A stretch of 64,000 nt of DNA from Pestalotiopsis fici W106-1 (Eukaryota; Ascomycota; Sordariomycetes; Amphisphaeriales; Sporocadaceae). The notes under the pieces were generated by a model. The model saw nothing but the letters and a program-made list of their open reading frames with translations. It was not told the origin of the DNA and searched no databases. Location of the stretch: positions 1 through 64,000 of the forward strand of contig NW_006917101.1 of assembly GCF_000516985.1 (NCBI RefSeq), read 5' to 3'. Positions 35,061 through 46,792 of this stretch are shown here, one piece after another. The translations under genes were made by a program, and so were the position numbers. Each line of letters opens with the position of its first letter. Position 1 is the first letter of the stretch.

Positions 35061-36941
35061 TCACCAGAGTGTAGTTTCTCCCTCCTTCTCTTTAATATTG
35101 TCCACTGTTTCTTCAATCTCAAAGCTGTGGCTCTTCTTCAAGAATGCTGAGCACATGATGCCAGTCGCAACACTGACATTCAAACTGTCAATGGTGCTCA
35201 ACAATCCGGACTGTCCAGGAATGGAAACTTCAAAATCGGCAAGTCTCTTGATTTTCTTTTCGAGACCTTCGCCCTCGCTGCCAATGACTAATATTGTAGG
35301 TTGCTCTGAGAGAGGATCGTACGTTTCTATCTTGTCAATGGTGAGGTGCGCGTTGCCCCTCGATCGTGGGCCAGCAGCCACGGAAGCGTATACCATCCAG
35401 CCGTTGTCCTTGGAGCGCTCGATGAAATCCAAAGTTGAGGCCGTAGAATACAGTTGTAGCACTTCCGATGCACCAGATGATGCCTTGAGAGAGACGGGCG
35501 TCAACCCTGAAGATCCATGTTTGCTGATGACAACACCAGTAACACCAAGGAAGGCAGCTGTGCGGAGAATAGCTCCGAGGTTGCCAGGGTCAAGAATGCC
35601 ATCAAGTAGGAGGAAGAAGGGCTTCCTATTTCCCTTGGCATGGTATTGAATCTCTTCAGGGGACCCATTGATAGCTGCATCCTCGGCTGATTGATAGGCC
35701 AACTCGACCTTGAAGCTACGATTGGAAGTGTCTTCTGATAATCCGCCGAGGGACTTCAGAGGTACTTGCGGTGTCGGAGAGGCTTCAAGAACACAACCGT
35801 TGTGTGGGCGTCCGCCGCTCATCTTGTCCATCATCCTCAGCCCATCATTGTCAAGAATCTTTGTGACCGGAACATCGAGTTGGTTCGCCAGCTTCTCCAG
35901 TGTTGCATCCTGCACGAGGTTCTGGCGGTCTCTACCAGCGTAGAGATAAAGATGATACAGTTTCCTCCGCGACGCTCTTAAGGCGGCTTCGACCACGGAG
36001 CGACCGTATAGGAATTGCGATGCGGCAGTAGTGTAGTGTATACGTATGGGTAGGTCATCCCTAGCCGAACCACTTCTTTGTGGGCTCGCATCATCATTTC
36101 GTCGGTCGCTGAAACTTGTGCTCCGGCTTTCAAATGTGCGTGGGGGCCTGTCGTCCTCCCTACGCGATCCATTATCGGCAAATCTGCCAGTACTCCTGTC
36201 GTCTTGCCTGCGCGATACATTATCGGCAAATCTGCCAGTACTCCTGTCGTCCTGCCTGCGCGATCCATTATCGGAAAATCTGCCAGTACTCCGATCGCCC
36301 AGTCTAGCAAAGCCAGGAGATCTGCCTCCAGTTGCGCCATCCTTGCGTGGGAATGGCTTTCCGGACCTCTCATTCTTGTAATCGAGTCGTGGATCCACCG
36401 CTTTGGGTCTGGAGGAGCTCGAACGGCGGAAATCATCTTTGCGGCTAGACTTGGCTTCGGCAAAGTCATCACCGAACTTGCTGGCAAACTTGCTTTCGAA
36501 GCTGTCGTGTGAGGAGACCTTGGGCGCTTTGCCACCTAGAGCGTCCAGCTGCTCCCGTAGACGCCCATGTTTGACTTGATAGACAAGACTCTTCTTTCCG
36601 AAGCTTTCGGTCGGATCATTGAATCTTCCGCTTCGTGATTTCGGTTGGGGGCCCTGGTCAGTGATGTCCCGTTTGCCCTTCTTGATCTTGAAGCCCGTGG
36701 GTGTCCAATCAGGGTCCCTTCGAACGCGGGAAGGAGGTCGCTTTGCTCTGGTGGACTTTGCAGATTCTAGCGCTCCACGAGTGAAGCCTTGAGGCCGCGA
36801 CTTTTCGGAATTGCGCAAACCCCGGTGAATCGCGGAGAGGGAAGAGTATCGTACTGGTACATGATTCGCAGAGGTGAAAGCAGAAGTTTTGAACAAAACA
36901 GTATGTCTGTGTACAAAACACAGCGAATTAAAGGTTCTCAT
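35061..36941 (-). CDS. MRM1: Mitochondrial large-subunit rRNA 2'-O-ribose methyltransferase (SpoU/TrmH family)
   Basis: Intronless 626-aa ORF from ATG at 36941. The N-terminus is basic and hydroxylated without acidic residues in the first 40 aa, as in a mitochondrial presequence. Residues of about 60-295 are low-complexity, R/S/D-rich and include three tandem 16-aa repeats. An L30e-like substrate-binding domain begins near residue 300 (SQFLYGRSVVEAAL). The SPOUT methylase follows with motif 1 DPGNLGAILRTA, motif 2 VIGSEGEGL and motif 3 SLNVSVATG, the knotted SAM-binding fold. Yeast Mrm1 methylates the peptidyl-transferase loop guanosine of 21S rRNA. The long disordered linker is larger than in yeast. 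It is divergent from the Mit1-like gene. Confidence 0.88.
   Translation of the reverse strand: MRTFNSLCFVHRHTVLFKTSAFTSANHVPVRYSSLSAIHRGLRNSEKSRPQGFTRGALESAKSTRAKRPPSRVRRDPDWTPTGFKIKKGKRDITDQGPQPKSRSGRFNDPTESFGKKSLVYQVKHGRLREQLDALGGKAPKVSSHDSFESKFASKFGDDFAEAKSSRKDDFRRSSSSRPKAVDPRLDYKNERSGKPFPRKDGATGGRSPGFARLGDRSTGRFSDNGSRRQDDRSTGRFADNVSRRQDDRSTGRFADNGSRREDDRPPRTFESRSTSFSDRRNDDASPQRSGSARDDLPIRIHYTTAASQFLYGRSVVEAALRASRRKLYHLYLYAGRDRQNLVQDATLEKLANQLDVPVTKILDNDGLRMMDKMSGGRPHNGCVLEASPTPQVPLKSLGGLSEDTSNRSFKVELAYQSAEDAAINGSPEEIQYHAKGNRKPFFLLLDGILDPGNLGAILRTAAFLGVTGVVISKHGSSGLTPVSLKASSGASEVLQLYSTASTLDFIERSKDNGWMVYASVAAGPRSRGNAHLTIDKIETYDPLSEQPTILVIGSEGEGLEKKIKRLADFEVSIPGQSGLLSTIDSLNVSVATGIMCSAFLKKSHSFEIEETVDNIKEKEGETTLW
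36148..36294 (-). repeat. Three 48-nt in-frame tandem repeats in the rRNA methyltransferase gene
   Basis: Three near-identical 48-bp units encode the 16-aa unit DDRSTGRFADNGSRRQ with few substitutions, around residues 216-264. The high DNA identity, including third positions, points to recent expansion. Confidence 0.85.
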
Positions 36942-37647
36942 TTCATAGTATCAGCAGTGCTGAAAATATCAAGCCTTTGTGAAAATTAAGGTGAAAGAAG
37001 AAGAAATGAGAGAAAATAAGTAGTGGCAAGAAAGTGTCAACCAAAAAAATCCCAATGCGCCAGTATGAAGGCTCTGGTTGAGCTCTTCCCAAACCAATTT
37101 GTTAGTGTCTTGCCTCGATGCTTTCTGGAAAATTTCGCGTGGTCCCTGGCGGGCGGCATGACGCTAGTGCGCTATCTTAGCAGGGGAGCGGCACTCAGTA
37201 GTGGAGAGCTCTGGTTGGTGGTGACATCGTGTTTTACATGTGCGTGCTCGGTAGCGTTGCTACAGATCCTCGCCGCCAGCTACGTAGTGCCTTAGCCTGC
37301 TAATTTGGGAACCCTGCAAATCACTTAAGCTCGAAGCGCGTCTTGTCTCGGTCACAGCAACCGCGAAAGTCGGAACGCTTGTGAACCACGACTCACAACC
37401 TTTACAACCCATCACGGCCTTTAGCGCAGCCACGATCGCCATTGTGGATGAGCGAGAAGCCATTGGCAGGTTTGGAGAAGGTATGCGACCCTTGGTGACC
37501 CTTTGGACTGATTTTTGATCCATTGCCTCGGAATAAATCCTAATTATCTCTTTGCGCAGGTTAACGAGTCTCATCCCACTACTCAAACAGCCATTACAAC
37601 TCGCCGAGTGCAATTCGTCCAGAGAGCATCCCAAATATGTACAAGAC
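36942..37647. promoter_or_regulatory. Shared upstream region of divergent MRM1 and Mit1-like genes
   Basis: 706 nt between divergent starts. A splice-acceptor-like tttgcgcag at about 37552-37560 suggests the Mit1-like transcript may have an intron in its leader. No additional gene seen. Confidence 0.4.
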
Positions 37648-40600
37648 ATGACCACAAACAATGCGATGGACGCGATGGACGCAATGGAAATTGCCGACGG
37701 AGGTGAAGTCGGTCATGATGAGGCCGAATTGGCGACACCGGACGAGATATCTTTGGTGCCCGTGGCACACATGGATCTGGACGATGGTGATCACCATGAC
37801 GAGGAAGATAAGGCGGACGAAGATGAACAAGTTCAGAACGGGCCTGTGGTTCAAAGCGGAGATGATGATTTGCAGCAAACGGGCGATGTCAACATGGACA
37901 GCCCTCCGAGCAGCCATCATTCAGCCACAAAGCAACAGCAACTACATCCTATTGAGGTGGTTATTAGCCCCCCGAGGAATCCAGACTCCTTCAGCAAAAT
38001 CAAGCTGCCGCCCTCATGGTATGTTCTGAGGGTCATCGATCAAATCGACATCGATGAAGACGACTATGGCTATGGTCAAGATACTTGGTACAGTGTGGAA
38101 TTTGACGATGGCCGTATTGATCAGGTAAGTATCAATATCTGGATGAGGATATGTTTCCCAATTTCATGCGCCCCTATGGAACATTTTCTTTTCTTTCCCC
38201 CTTCTTCTCAGAGTCCCTTTTATGCATCACCCTCTTTCGGACCGACATATACAATAGCCAAAACCGCATTCTCGCGGATAGCATTGTTCTCGCAGTTCAG
38301 GCAAGCACGGCACCATTGCGCCTTCCTCCTGTACAAGCACATAATAAAATATCTCCTCTTCCTCCACCAAACTCTCACCTTCCCCCTTGACTTTCTTTTC
38401 AACCTTTTTTACTTTTCACTTGCCCACTCAATTCACTCCGACCACAAAGCCCTTGTGGTGAAGGTGTTCGCCATTCCTTGTCATCCTTCTTTCTTATCAC
38501 CATTCAAGCTCTTCCGTCTTGGTCCAGGTGACGACCTCGGCCATTTCAAGCATCCTCGAGCCAACAACAGTCAAACACATTACCCTTGTCGACTTTCCGT
38601 CAGTGTTTTCCTCAATTTCGTTTCTGTGAGTTGCATTGCGCAGAGTCTGGTCTCAATCTCAGACTCGGAAACAAACTATGAGCTTGCCCTGAACACAGTC
38701 CGAAAGCAATTGCCCGCCGACCTACCAATCCTCCAATCACAACATATCACTCATACCCTATTGTCCCTGCTGAGACCAATGTGAGTGGGCGCAAGAGCTT
38801 TGTTTGCGCGGCTCGTTGAGCAACTGAAAGCCATAAGCTGTGGTCTCTCACGTGGTGGCCGTCAAGTGATATGGCTAATGCCTGATGTTGAGATACTCTA
38901 TAAGCCTACTCATTCAAGTCGCCGCCACTCATATTTCATTGTAGCCGTCCATATCCTACGCATTCATCCAGGGTGGCTTCCCTCTTCCCTTTTCTTTTTC
39001 CAAGGTCGGTCACCAATCTTGAACTCCAGGCTAACTTTTTCTTGAGCTCGCACATGACGACTTGCGCTCGCTCAGCAACGGCTCCCTCGCTCTAGAGAGA
39101 TTTCAGCAAAGCCGGGACGCCAATGACAACTCCATAGTAACCTCCTACGGTAACAAGCGTCGCCGGATTATCGATTCCAGTGACGAAGACACGATGGAGT
39201 TTGAGCAGCCACGGATGGGCCTTCGCCGCAGCACAAGGCAAAAAACAACATCGCGACAGGCTTCGGTTGACTACGCCTCCAACCATGACATCGATGATGC
39301 CTTTGCTAAGGCCGATACGCTCCTCGATGGTGGAGATGATGACGATGACGAGGATTACCAAAAGACACCTCAAGAACCCACTACCCGCAGAAGTACAAGG
39401 CCTCGAAATTCGATTGGCAAAAGCTACATCTCCTTCATCCCCTCCTCTGAAGATGAGTTGGCCAACGATTCTGATGATGCCTTCAAGCCCGTCACTTCAG
39501 ATCTACCGGATTTCAAGAGCAGCCAGAAGAAGAAGAAGAAAGGTGGCAAAGGCAGGCCCAAGCTCAAAAATACTCGCAGAAATGGACGAGAGTCCTCCAT
39601 TGAGTTTGAGCCTGTTCGGAAATCGGGCCGCGCTACAAAGGAGACGACTTACATCGTTCCAGACATCGATGATGAGTACGAAATCATTGAGGAGAAAGTC
39701 TCGGGTGCTCCTAAACACGTTTCGGTCAAGGAGATCTTCCCGCCGCTCCCAGAAACTTCTGAATTCTTGAAATTGCATGCAACCAATTGTGAGACTTGTG
39801 GTTCTGACGCTCACGTCGGCAAAGGCCCTCTCATCAGCTGTCAAGGTTGTTCGTCGTCTTATCACAAGATCTGTCTGGGGCAGAGATCAGTCAGAGACCA
39901 CCGAGTCACCAAGATTGGTTCCGATCACTTTGTCCTACAGTGTCGGTATTGCATAGGAATATACCAGAAAAGGGATGAATCTGCCCCTAACTCTGCCATG
40001 TGTCAATCATGCAAGTTGACAGGCGCATCCTGTTCCGAATTTTCTTCAAAAAAGACACCAAAGGTCGAGGAGCGATTGCGGCTCGAAAATGGTGGCGAGG
40101 ATCCCATCACACAAGTCAAGCCAGATCTTATCAATAACGCCGACACACTCTTGTTTCGCTGCACTGCTTGCAAGCGTGGGTATCATTTCGACCACTTGCC
40201 GCCGACTACACAAGAGAGCGAAATACCCGATGACTTGCGAGAGGCTCGCCTGGAGGAGTATGCCATGTTAGATTGGCGTTGCAAAGATTGTGCCAACGCC
40301 GAGCATAGTATCCAAACACTGGTTGCATGGCGTCCCATTGATCAAGAGTCATACACTCCTGGAACTACTGCCCTGGACTTCTCCGAGGATCACAAGGAAT
40401 ACTTGGTGAAATGGCAGAAGACCTCTCACTTCCACGACACCTGGATGCCTGGTGCATGGATCTTTGGTGTAGCCTCGGCGCCTATGCGAATCGCTTTCCT
40501 GAAACGCGAGGAGAGCATGCTCCCGAAGATGACATTCAAAGAGGCTGTGGATGAAGAGTGGCTTCTCCCTGACGTCATTTTGAATCTCAAATACACACGT

Positions 40601-43600
40601 AATGCATCGAACTCGAGCAAGGCTAAGGACCTTGCCCGGATTTCAGACGTGAAAGAGATTTTCGTCAAGTTCCAGGGTTTGAGCTACACGGAGGTTGTCT
40701 GGGACAAGCCGCCTTCAAAGGACTCTGGGGCACCTTACGCAGCATTCCAAGCAGCGTACAGTGACTACATTGAAGGTGTCTACTTTCCATATGTCTCTGA
40801 CCAGAAGATGGCAGAACGGGTCAAGCAATTCCGTGGCCTTGACTTTAAGAGACATTGCGAACTCCATGAACAACCAGACAGCCTCAAGCGAGGAAAGCTC
40901 ATGGCATATCAGCTCGAAGGAGTGAATTGGATGCTATTCAATTTCCATCAATCTCTGAATATCATCTTGGCAGATGAGATGGGTCTGGGAAAGACCGTCC
41001 AGGTCGTCTCCTTGATCACGACTCTTGTTCATGACAAACCCAACTGTTGGCCTTTTCTCATTGTGGTTCCCAACTCAACCTGCCCCAACTGGCGCCGCGA
41101 GTTGAAGCATTGGGCCCCTGATCTACGCGTTTGTACATACCACGGCGGCAGAGCAGCTCAAGATCTCGCCTTCAGACACGAAATCTTTCCTGAAGGTGTC
41201 AAGGGTGGCATCAAGGCACACGTTGTAATCATGTCGTACGAGGCGGCTGTCGATGCAAAGTCCACTTTCCGGTCTGTCAAGTGGCAGGGCTTGATCGTTG
41301 ACGAGGGTCAAAGACTGAAGAACGACAAGAGTTTGCTATACGGTGCGCTGCGGGACATGAAGATACCATACAGGTTGCTTCTGACTGGTAAGACACACTG
41401 TTTCCAATAAATTGGAGCAAGGACTAAATTTACATGCAGGAACACCTCTACAGAACAACAAGCGCGAACTCTTCAACCTTCTGCAGTTCATTGATCCTGC
41501 ACTTGACGCTGAAGAACTTGATGCGAAATACGCTGATCTCACCAAGGACACCATTCATGAACTTCATGAGTTGATCAGGCCGTATTTCCTACGTCGCACG
41601 AAGGCACAGGTACTCAAGTTCCTGCCACCGATGGCTCAGATCATCTTGCCTGTGACTATGACGTTCTTGCAAGAGAAGCTCTCAAAGTCGATCATCTCGA
41701 AGAATTCCCATCTCATCAGGTCAATCATCTCTGGAGGCAGAACCAAGGCTGGAGAACGCAAGGGACTGAACAATATACTCATGGAGCTTCGCCGTGTATT
41801 GTGCCATCCATTCCTATTCAGCGATTCAGTCGAAGATCGAACTGTTACAGATCCGGCCATCATTCAGCACAATCTGGTTGAGGCTTCGGGAAAGCTCAAA
41901 CTCTTGAACATACTACTGCCGAAGCTGAAAGAACGGGGTCATCGTGTTTTGATCTTCAGTCAGTTCTTGCTGAGTCTGACCATTATTGAGGATTTCCTCA
42001 CAGCTCTTGGCTTGGCGCATGCCCGAATCGACGGCAGCCTCTCCGCCCTTGAAAAGCAGAAGAGGATTGACGCATATAACGAACCCAACTCACCACTGTT
42101 CGCCATGCTCCTGTCGACACGTGCTGGTGGAGTCGGTATCAACCTTGCAACAGCTGATACCGTCATCATTTACGATCCCGATTTCAACCCACATCAAGAC
42201 ATTCAAGCCCTATCTCGCGCGCATCGCATTGGACAGAAGAACAAGGTTCTTTGTTTTCAGATGACTACCAAGGATACAGTTGAAGAAAAGATTATGCAGA
42301 TTGGACGCAAGAAAATGGCTCTGGACCATGCACTGATCGAAAGCATGGACGTGCGTGAAGATGCTGGGGATGACCTCGAATCAATTCTCAAGCATGGAGC
42401 TGAAGCATTGTTCAGTGACGATGCTCGAGATCACATTGTTTACGATGAGGCGGCTGTTGAAAAACTCATTGATCGCAGTCAGATGGAGAGTACCATGGCT
42501 GGAGATGATAAATCGGCCGAGACGCAATTCTCTTTTGCCCGCGTCTGGGAGAATGGCCATGGCACACTGGTTACTAACAATGATGAGAGTGCTCAGAATG
42601 AAGACGCGCCAAGTGATCAGAACGTCTGGGAGAATATTCTCAAGCAACGCCAGGAGGAGCATGAGCGGGAAGTGGCAGCGCAGCAACGCGAATACGGCCG
42701 TGGTGCCCGCCGTCGAAATCAAGTGAGTATTTCCAGGCAACTCGCAGGCTAGATATCTTACTGACAAATATAGGACGTGCGCTATGTTGCAGTAGGTTAC
42801 TTCATTGAAGGTGTTAATGACAGCTTCCTAACCTCCAACCAGCCTCAGGTTCTCGGAGACCTTCCGCTCGATTCCTCAGACGACGATGATTTCGAGGGCG
42901 GCAAAGAATCCGCTGAGAGTGACGATGAAGGATCGGACCTGGACAGCGATGATCTGGGCAGAGCCCGCAAAGGTAGAAAGCGCACTGCTCCAATACTCCA
43001 TAAGCCACAGACACCCAAAACGCCCCGTACACCAAGCACGGCACCACCTAGCAAGAAAAGAAAGACTATTAACACGCAGTCGAGCAGCGGAAGGAATGGC
43101 CGTTCAACTCCCAGAAAACCTGCTTCCTCAACCACCACCCGTTGCTCAGGTCATTCCCCCTCCACGCCCCGTATCCCCTCCGACCGAGGTGCAGCAGCCA
43201 AGGCGCAGAGGTCGCCCGAGAAAAGCATCGATCGAACTAACCAGGCCGAGACCAAAGACGACGGTTCCCGAACCAGCCAACTCGACTCGACCGCCAAAGA
43301 TACACACGTTGCCGCCTCAACAAATGCTCAATCAAGCGAGACCCAACCAGTCGCCGTCAATGCCAACAGCCATGCTACAGAATCAGTCGGTACAGCAGAC
43401 ACAGGCACGTCTGCAGCAACAGTGGCAAATGGCCCAGAGACATCCTCTTGAGCAGCCACAAATGTTCCCTCCATACTTCCCACAATTTTCAAGTAATCAG
43501 ATCCCACACGCAGCTAATGCAGGTCCCATAGCATCAGCCTGGCATCAAGGGCAGCAGCCCATACATCAACAACCAAACTTGCCCAATAGGCCACATTTGT

Positions 43601-43908
43601 CGCAGCAGGGCTACAGCATGATGCCTCCTGGATTGATTCCAAGTGCTAGCACCTCGACAAATCCCCAGATTGCCCGCCCTTCAGCACCCGAGAAGCTCAA
43701 TAATGTCCAACAAAGGCCTGTCAAAGGCCCTTGCTTCGTTTGCGACAATATGCATCAACCCATGTCGTGCATTAATATCAATTCAGAGGTATCGATTCGC
43801 ATTGCAATTGACAGCCTGAGAACCTCAAAAACCGAGACTGGGGCAGGCATCAAAGAAATGGCTAGGACCAAGCTCAAAGAGCGCTTGAAATTGATGACCG
43901 GAAAATAA
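37648..43908 (+). CDS. Mit1-like SNF2/CHD chromatin remodeller with PHD finger
   Basis: Exons 37648-38124, 39047-41387, 41440-42722, an 18-nt exon 42774-42791, and 42843 onward to TAA at 43908. An acidic N-terminus leads to a Cys-rich PHD-type finger (CETCGSDAH to CRYCIG, from 39788) with a second Cys cluster to WRCKDC, then chromodomain-like segments. The SNF2 ATPase has D802-EMGLGKT and D911-EGQ in place of DEAH. The helicase C part contains GTPLQNNKRELFNLLQF and ALSRAHRIGQK. After an acidic/KR tail comes an AT-hook RRRGRPRK and a terminal Cys/helix module. S. pombe Mit1 serves the SHREC silencing complex. The frame changes between about 42970 and 43115: an intron (donor gtagaa at 42973, acceptor 43084, 43087, 43093 or 43114) or an indel would explain it, so the tail is provisional. 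Confidence 0.85.
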
Positions 43909-44677
43909 ACCTGACAAGGAAAAGTAAGGAAACGAAGATGAAAAAAAAAAAAAAGTGGTTGAGACATAGGATCTCAAGTTTTGCGCAGCATTATAGTCAG
44001 TCGGCTGTCTGCACCACTTTCGTGGAAACCAAGTACTATCCGCATCAGCAAATATGTTTTTGCAGTGGTAAATACCGTTAGATGTTTGATCATACTTGCT
44101 GACACTCATGCATCGAAAGGCGCCAGACAAGCAGCATAGGAACGAGCCTAGGTCACGATAATACGATTGCACAAGGCCCACTTCTTTCTCCCGCTTGATA
44201 AATGTGAATGTGACCGAGACGTGGGCAATCTTGTTACCAGTGTTTGGATTGTGAATTGCGTACAGGGATCATCACGTGGGATTCACAACGCTTACTGCAG
44301 GTAACCGTCCAGGTGCATCTAACCTTATTTGACATTGCAAACGGTGGTGATGGCAACCATGGATGAGGAAGCAACTGAGTTGCCCATCTCAAGGGTCTCA
44401 AGGCCCTCTATAAGGGCTGCCTTTGGTTCCTGCTGTCTTGAACTTGCTATCGTCTCATCTTGGAGCGTTCGTCTAGCATTTCATTCACGTTCTAGGTGAT
44501 CTTCTCCGTTCTAAACTAGGTGCCGGATACGTTCTCTTGCTCGAACTGAGTTTTGCGGTGTACGTAGCGTGAGTCCAGGCCCGTTTGCTCTTCCTTTATT
44601 CCTTTGGCTAGAAGTAGCCCTCTGTTCTGGCCCCGTGTCTCGAAGACCCCAGTCCAGAGTCTGCCTCTCTCTTCATC
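43909..44677. other. Intergenic and upstream region of the CCCH zinc-finger gene
   Basis: 769 nt between two plus-strand genes. A TATAAG at 44409-44414 sits within a small inverted repeat (GCCCT/AGGGC), 264 nt before the next ATG. Otherwise pyrimidine-rich leader-like DNA. Confidence 0.4.
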
Positions 44678-46792
44678 ATGGACTCCTCATCTTTACCCAC
44701 TACCAACAGTCCTGCCATTAAAGCACCCTCCGACGTGTCCTTCTGCTCCTCCGGGGTCTCTCCTGCCTCAACACGAATCGGCTCTCCAGCTAGCTCGCAC
44801 TCGTCTTCCGCTCTTCTCGATCTCGCACAGTTCACGAACTCGGATATAGAGCCCACCAGCAACACCTTACTAGAATCTCAGCCGACGATGGAACGAAACG
44901 CTTTCCAGTCGGTCAATTTGCGCCGGGACAAGTTGATTGCAGAGCGTAGCAACGAGAACAATGTTATGAGCAACGGTCCCCAGGCCCAGCGACCATTTCC
45001 ACTTCAGCAGCCTCAGACTCTGCGCCCGAGTACAAGCACTTCCATCAGTGCCCAGGCTCTGCGTAGCCTCACTTCAAACAATTGGCGAACACAGCCTCTT
45101 GGCGAGATCATGTACAATTCTTTTGACCCTGTTGTTGGCAATGTTCCTACTCCAAGTCAGGCCAGCCGTGGTCCTCCTTCTTCCTTTCCTGCCCACAGTC
45201 TGCCCAGACTGGAGCAACATGCTGCTCTAATGTCATACCCCAACATGGCCGCCTTCTCCGACCTACAGCTCGATTCTTGCTACGCATATTGCTTTGATCG
45301 TGGCAATGGCCAATACACTCAGCTCATCCCAGCCGACATGCTGCCTACTTTGCAGAATGTTCCCGCACTTCAGCAAGGCTGCCAGGGAATGATTGTACTT
45401 CCGACGCCCCGTGCATTTCTATCGAACAGTCGATCCAGCAACTCCGACCCGATTCTTCTTAGAGTAAGTAAAATACCCTTGCCTCTTCTTGCGAAGATGC
45501 TAGGCCTTGGCTGAATGGAATATACCCGACATGTGCTTCGGAGAATTACTGACTAATATGATACACAGACTCCTCCCGCCACCCCCGGAATCCCTGCTGA
45601 TAATATTCAGGTGAGTTTGCCTCCTGCTACTGAGGGTTCAAATTGCTGTGGATGCTGCGCCTGTAGATTCGGCAGCCTGTCGGATTGTTCTTGCTACCTC
45701 CATTACTGCCTCGCTGTACTCATCGATCATTGTCGATGCTGCCCTTTCTACTTCCTGCCCATCAATATTTTGCAGAGAGACATCTTCATCTTGTCCCGCT
45801 GTCCCTGCGGCTAACGTGATCACCTACTCATCGGGACAGTCGCGGATCGATAACATTGTTGCAACGACCCCTTCAACCCCCACGCACCATAGCTCGAGCG
45901 CATCATTTTCGATCAGTCACATTAATAACAGTCACCAGCAGCAGCACCAAGGTCATCAGAACACGCCTAGCTTTCTTTCGAGCAACTCGGCCCCTCACCA
46001 TCACCATCAACAACAACAACAACAGCAGCAACAGCCCCAACGACGACCCAAGGTCTACTGCGACAAATGGGTTCACGAGGGCGTCTGTGCATTTACCCAG
46101 CAAGGCTGCAAATACAAACACGAGATGCCATTTGACAAGGTTACGCAGCACCAGCTCGGCTTGTTTCATGGCCTCCCAGCGTGGTGGAAGAAGCACCAAG
46201 CCGAGCTCGCCAGGCAGAGGGATGTGTCCCAGACCCTGGGCTCTGAGGCGCTTTCCGAGGGCGATAACCCTGGGACCAACACCAATCTAGGCATGAACGA
46301 AGTGACACCTACGCACGAACTAAACGAATTAAGCAACCGTACCGGCGCCAGATATGGCACCGAGATCCGTGGCAACTTTGATGATTCAGTCAACAACTCC
46401 ACGTCGGCCATGGCTTGGCGACAGCAGAATAGCCACGTCTTTGGCAAGAATGGTGGAATCGAGCAATCTCAGCACAATAGAGGAGGCTTCACCTCGAGAA
46501 ATGGCGTTGGTAGTCAGGATTTGGGATCTCGTGCCAACAATTTTGGTAGGTCTCCCTTGACTTGAACCCTCTATGTCTAGAGAGAGACAAGCATGTGGCT
46601 AATATTGGAGTATTTCAAGCTTGGCACCCTTCACCCTTTGGCCCGATAGCTCCTCCGCCGCCGCGCACTTCTGCACAAATGAGTCGCAGCATCGCCAGTC
46701 CCATAGACGGCAGCTTGACTACTCAGGGAAATTTGCCTACAAACAACCCCTACGCCTCCCTTGAGGCACTGGACGATGGAAAGACGGACTGA
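44678..46792 (+). CDS. CCCH-type zinc-finger protein, probable RNA-binding
   Basis: Four exons, 44678-45463, 45569-45610, 45840-46545 and 46620-46792, give 568 aa with exact closure. The N-terminal half is S/P/Q-rich and disordered, followed by a conserved-looking LDSCYAYCFDRGNGQYTQL block near residue 195. A His/Gln run (HHHHQQQQQQQQQ) precedes the single zinc finger C350-x8-C359-x6-C366-x3-H370 in YCDKWVHEGVCAFTQQGCKYKH, extended by KVTQHQLGLFHGLPAWWKKH. CCCH fingers commonly bind RNA; a post-transcriptional role is inferred only. Intron 2 (229 nt) was set by the only acceptor that restores frame and has a strong gctaac branch site 22-27 nt upstream. Exon 2 is just 42 nt. Confidence 0.82.

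Noticed and set aside
35098..36535. Several long frames on both strands across the rRNA methyltransferase gene
   Set aside because: They are antisense or shifted images of the 626-aa gene, including images of its tandem repeats.
42777..43451. Separate small gene downstream of the remodeller
   Set aside because: The frame continues from the remodeller through standard introns; its end overlaps the other frame that carries the AT-hook, so it is part of the same gene.
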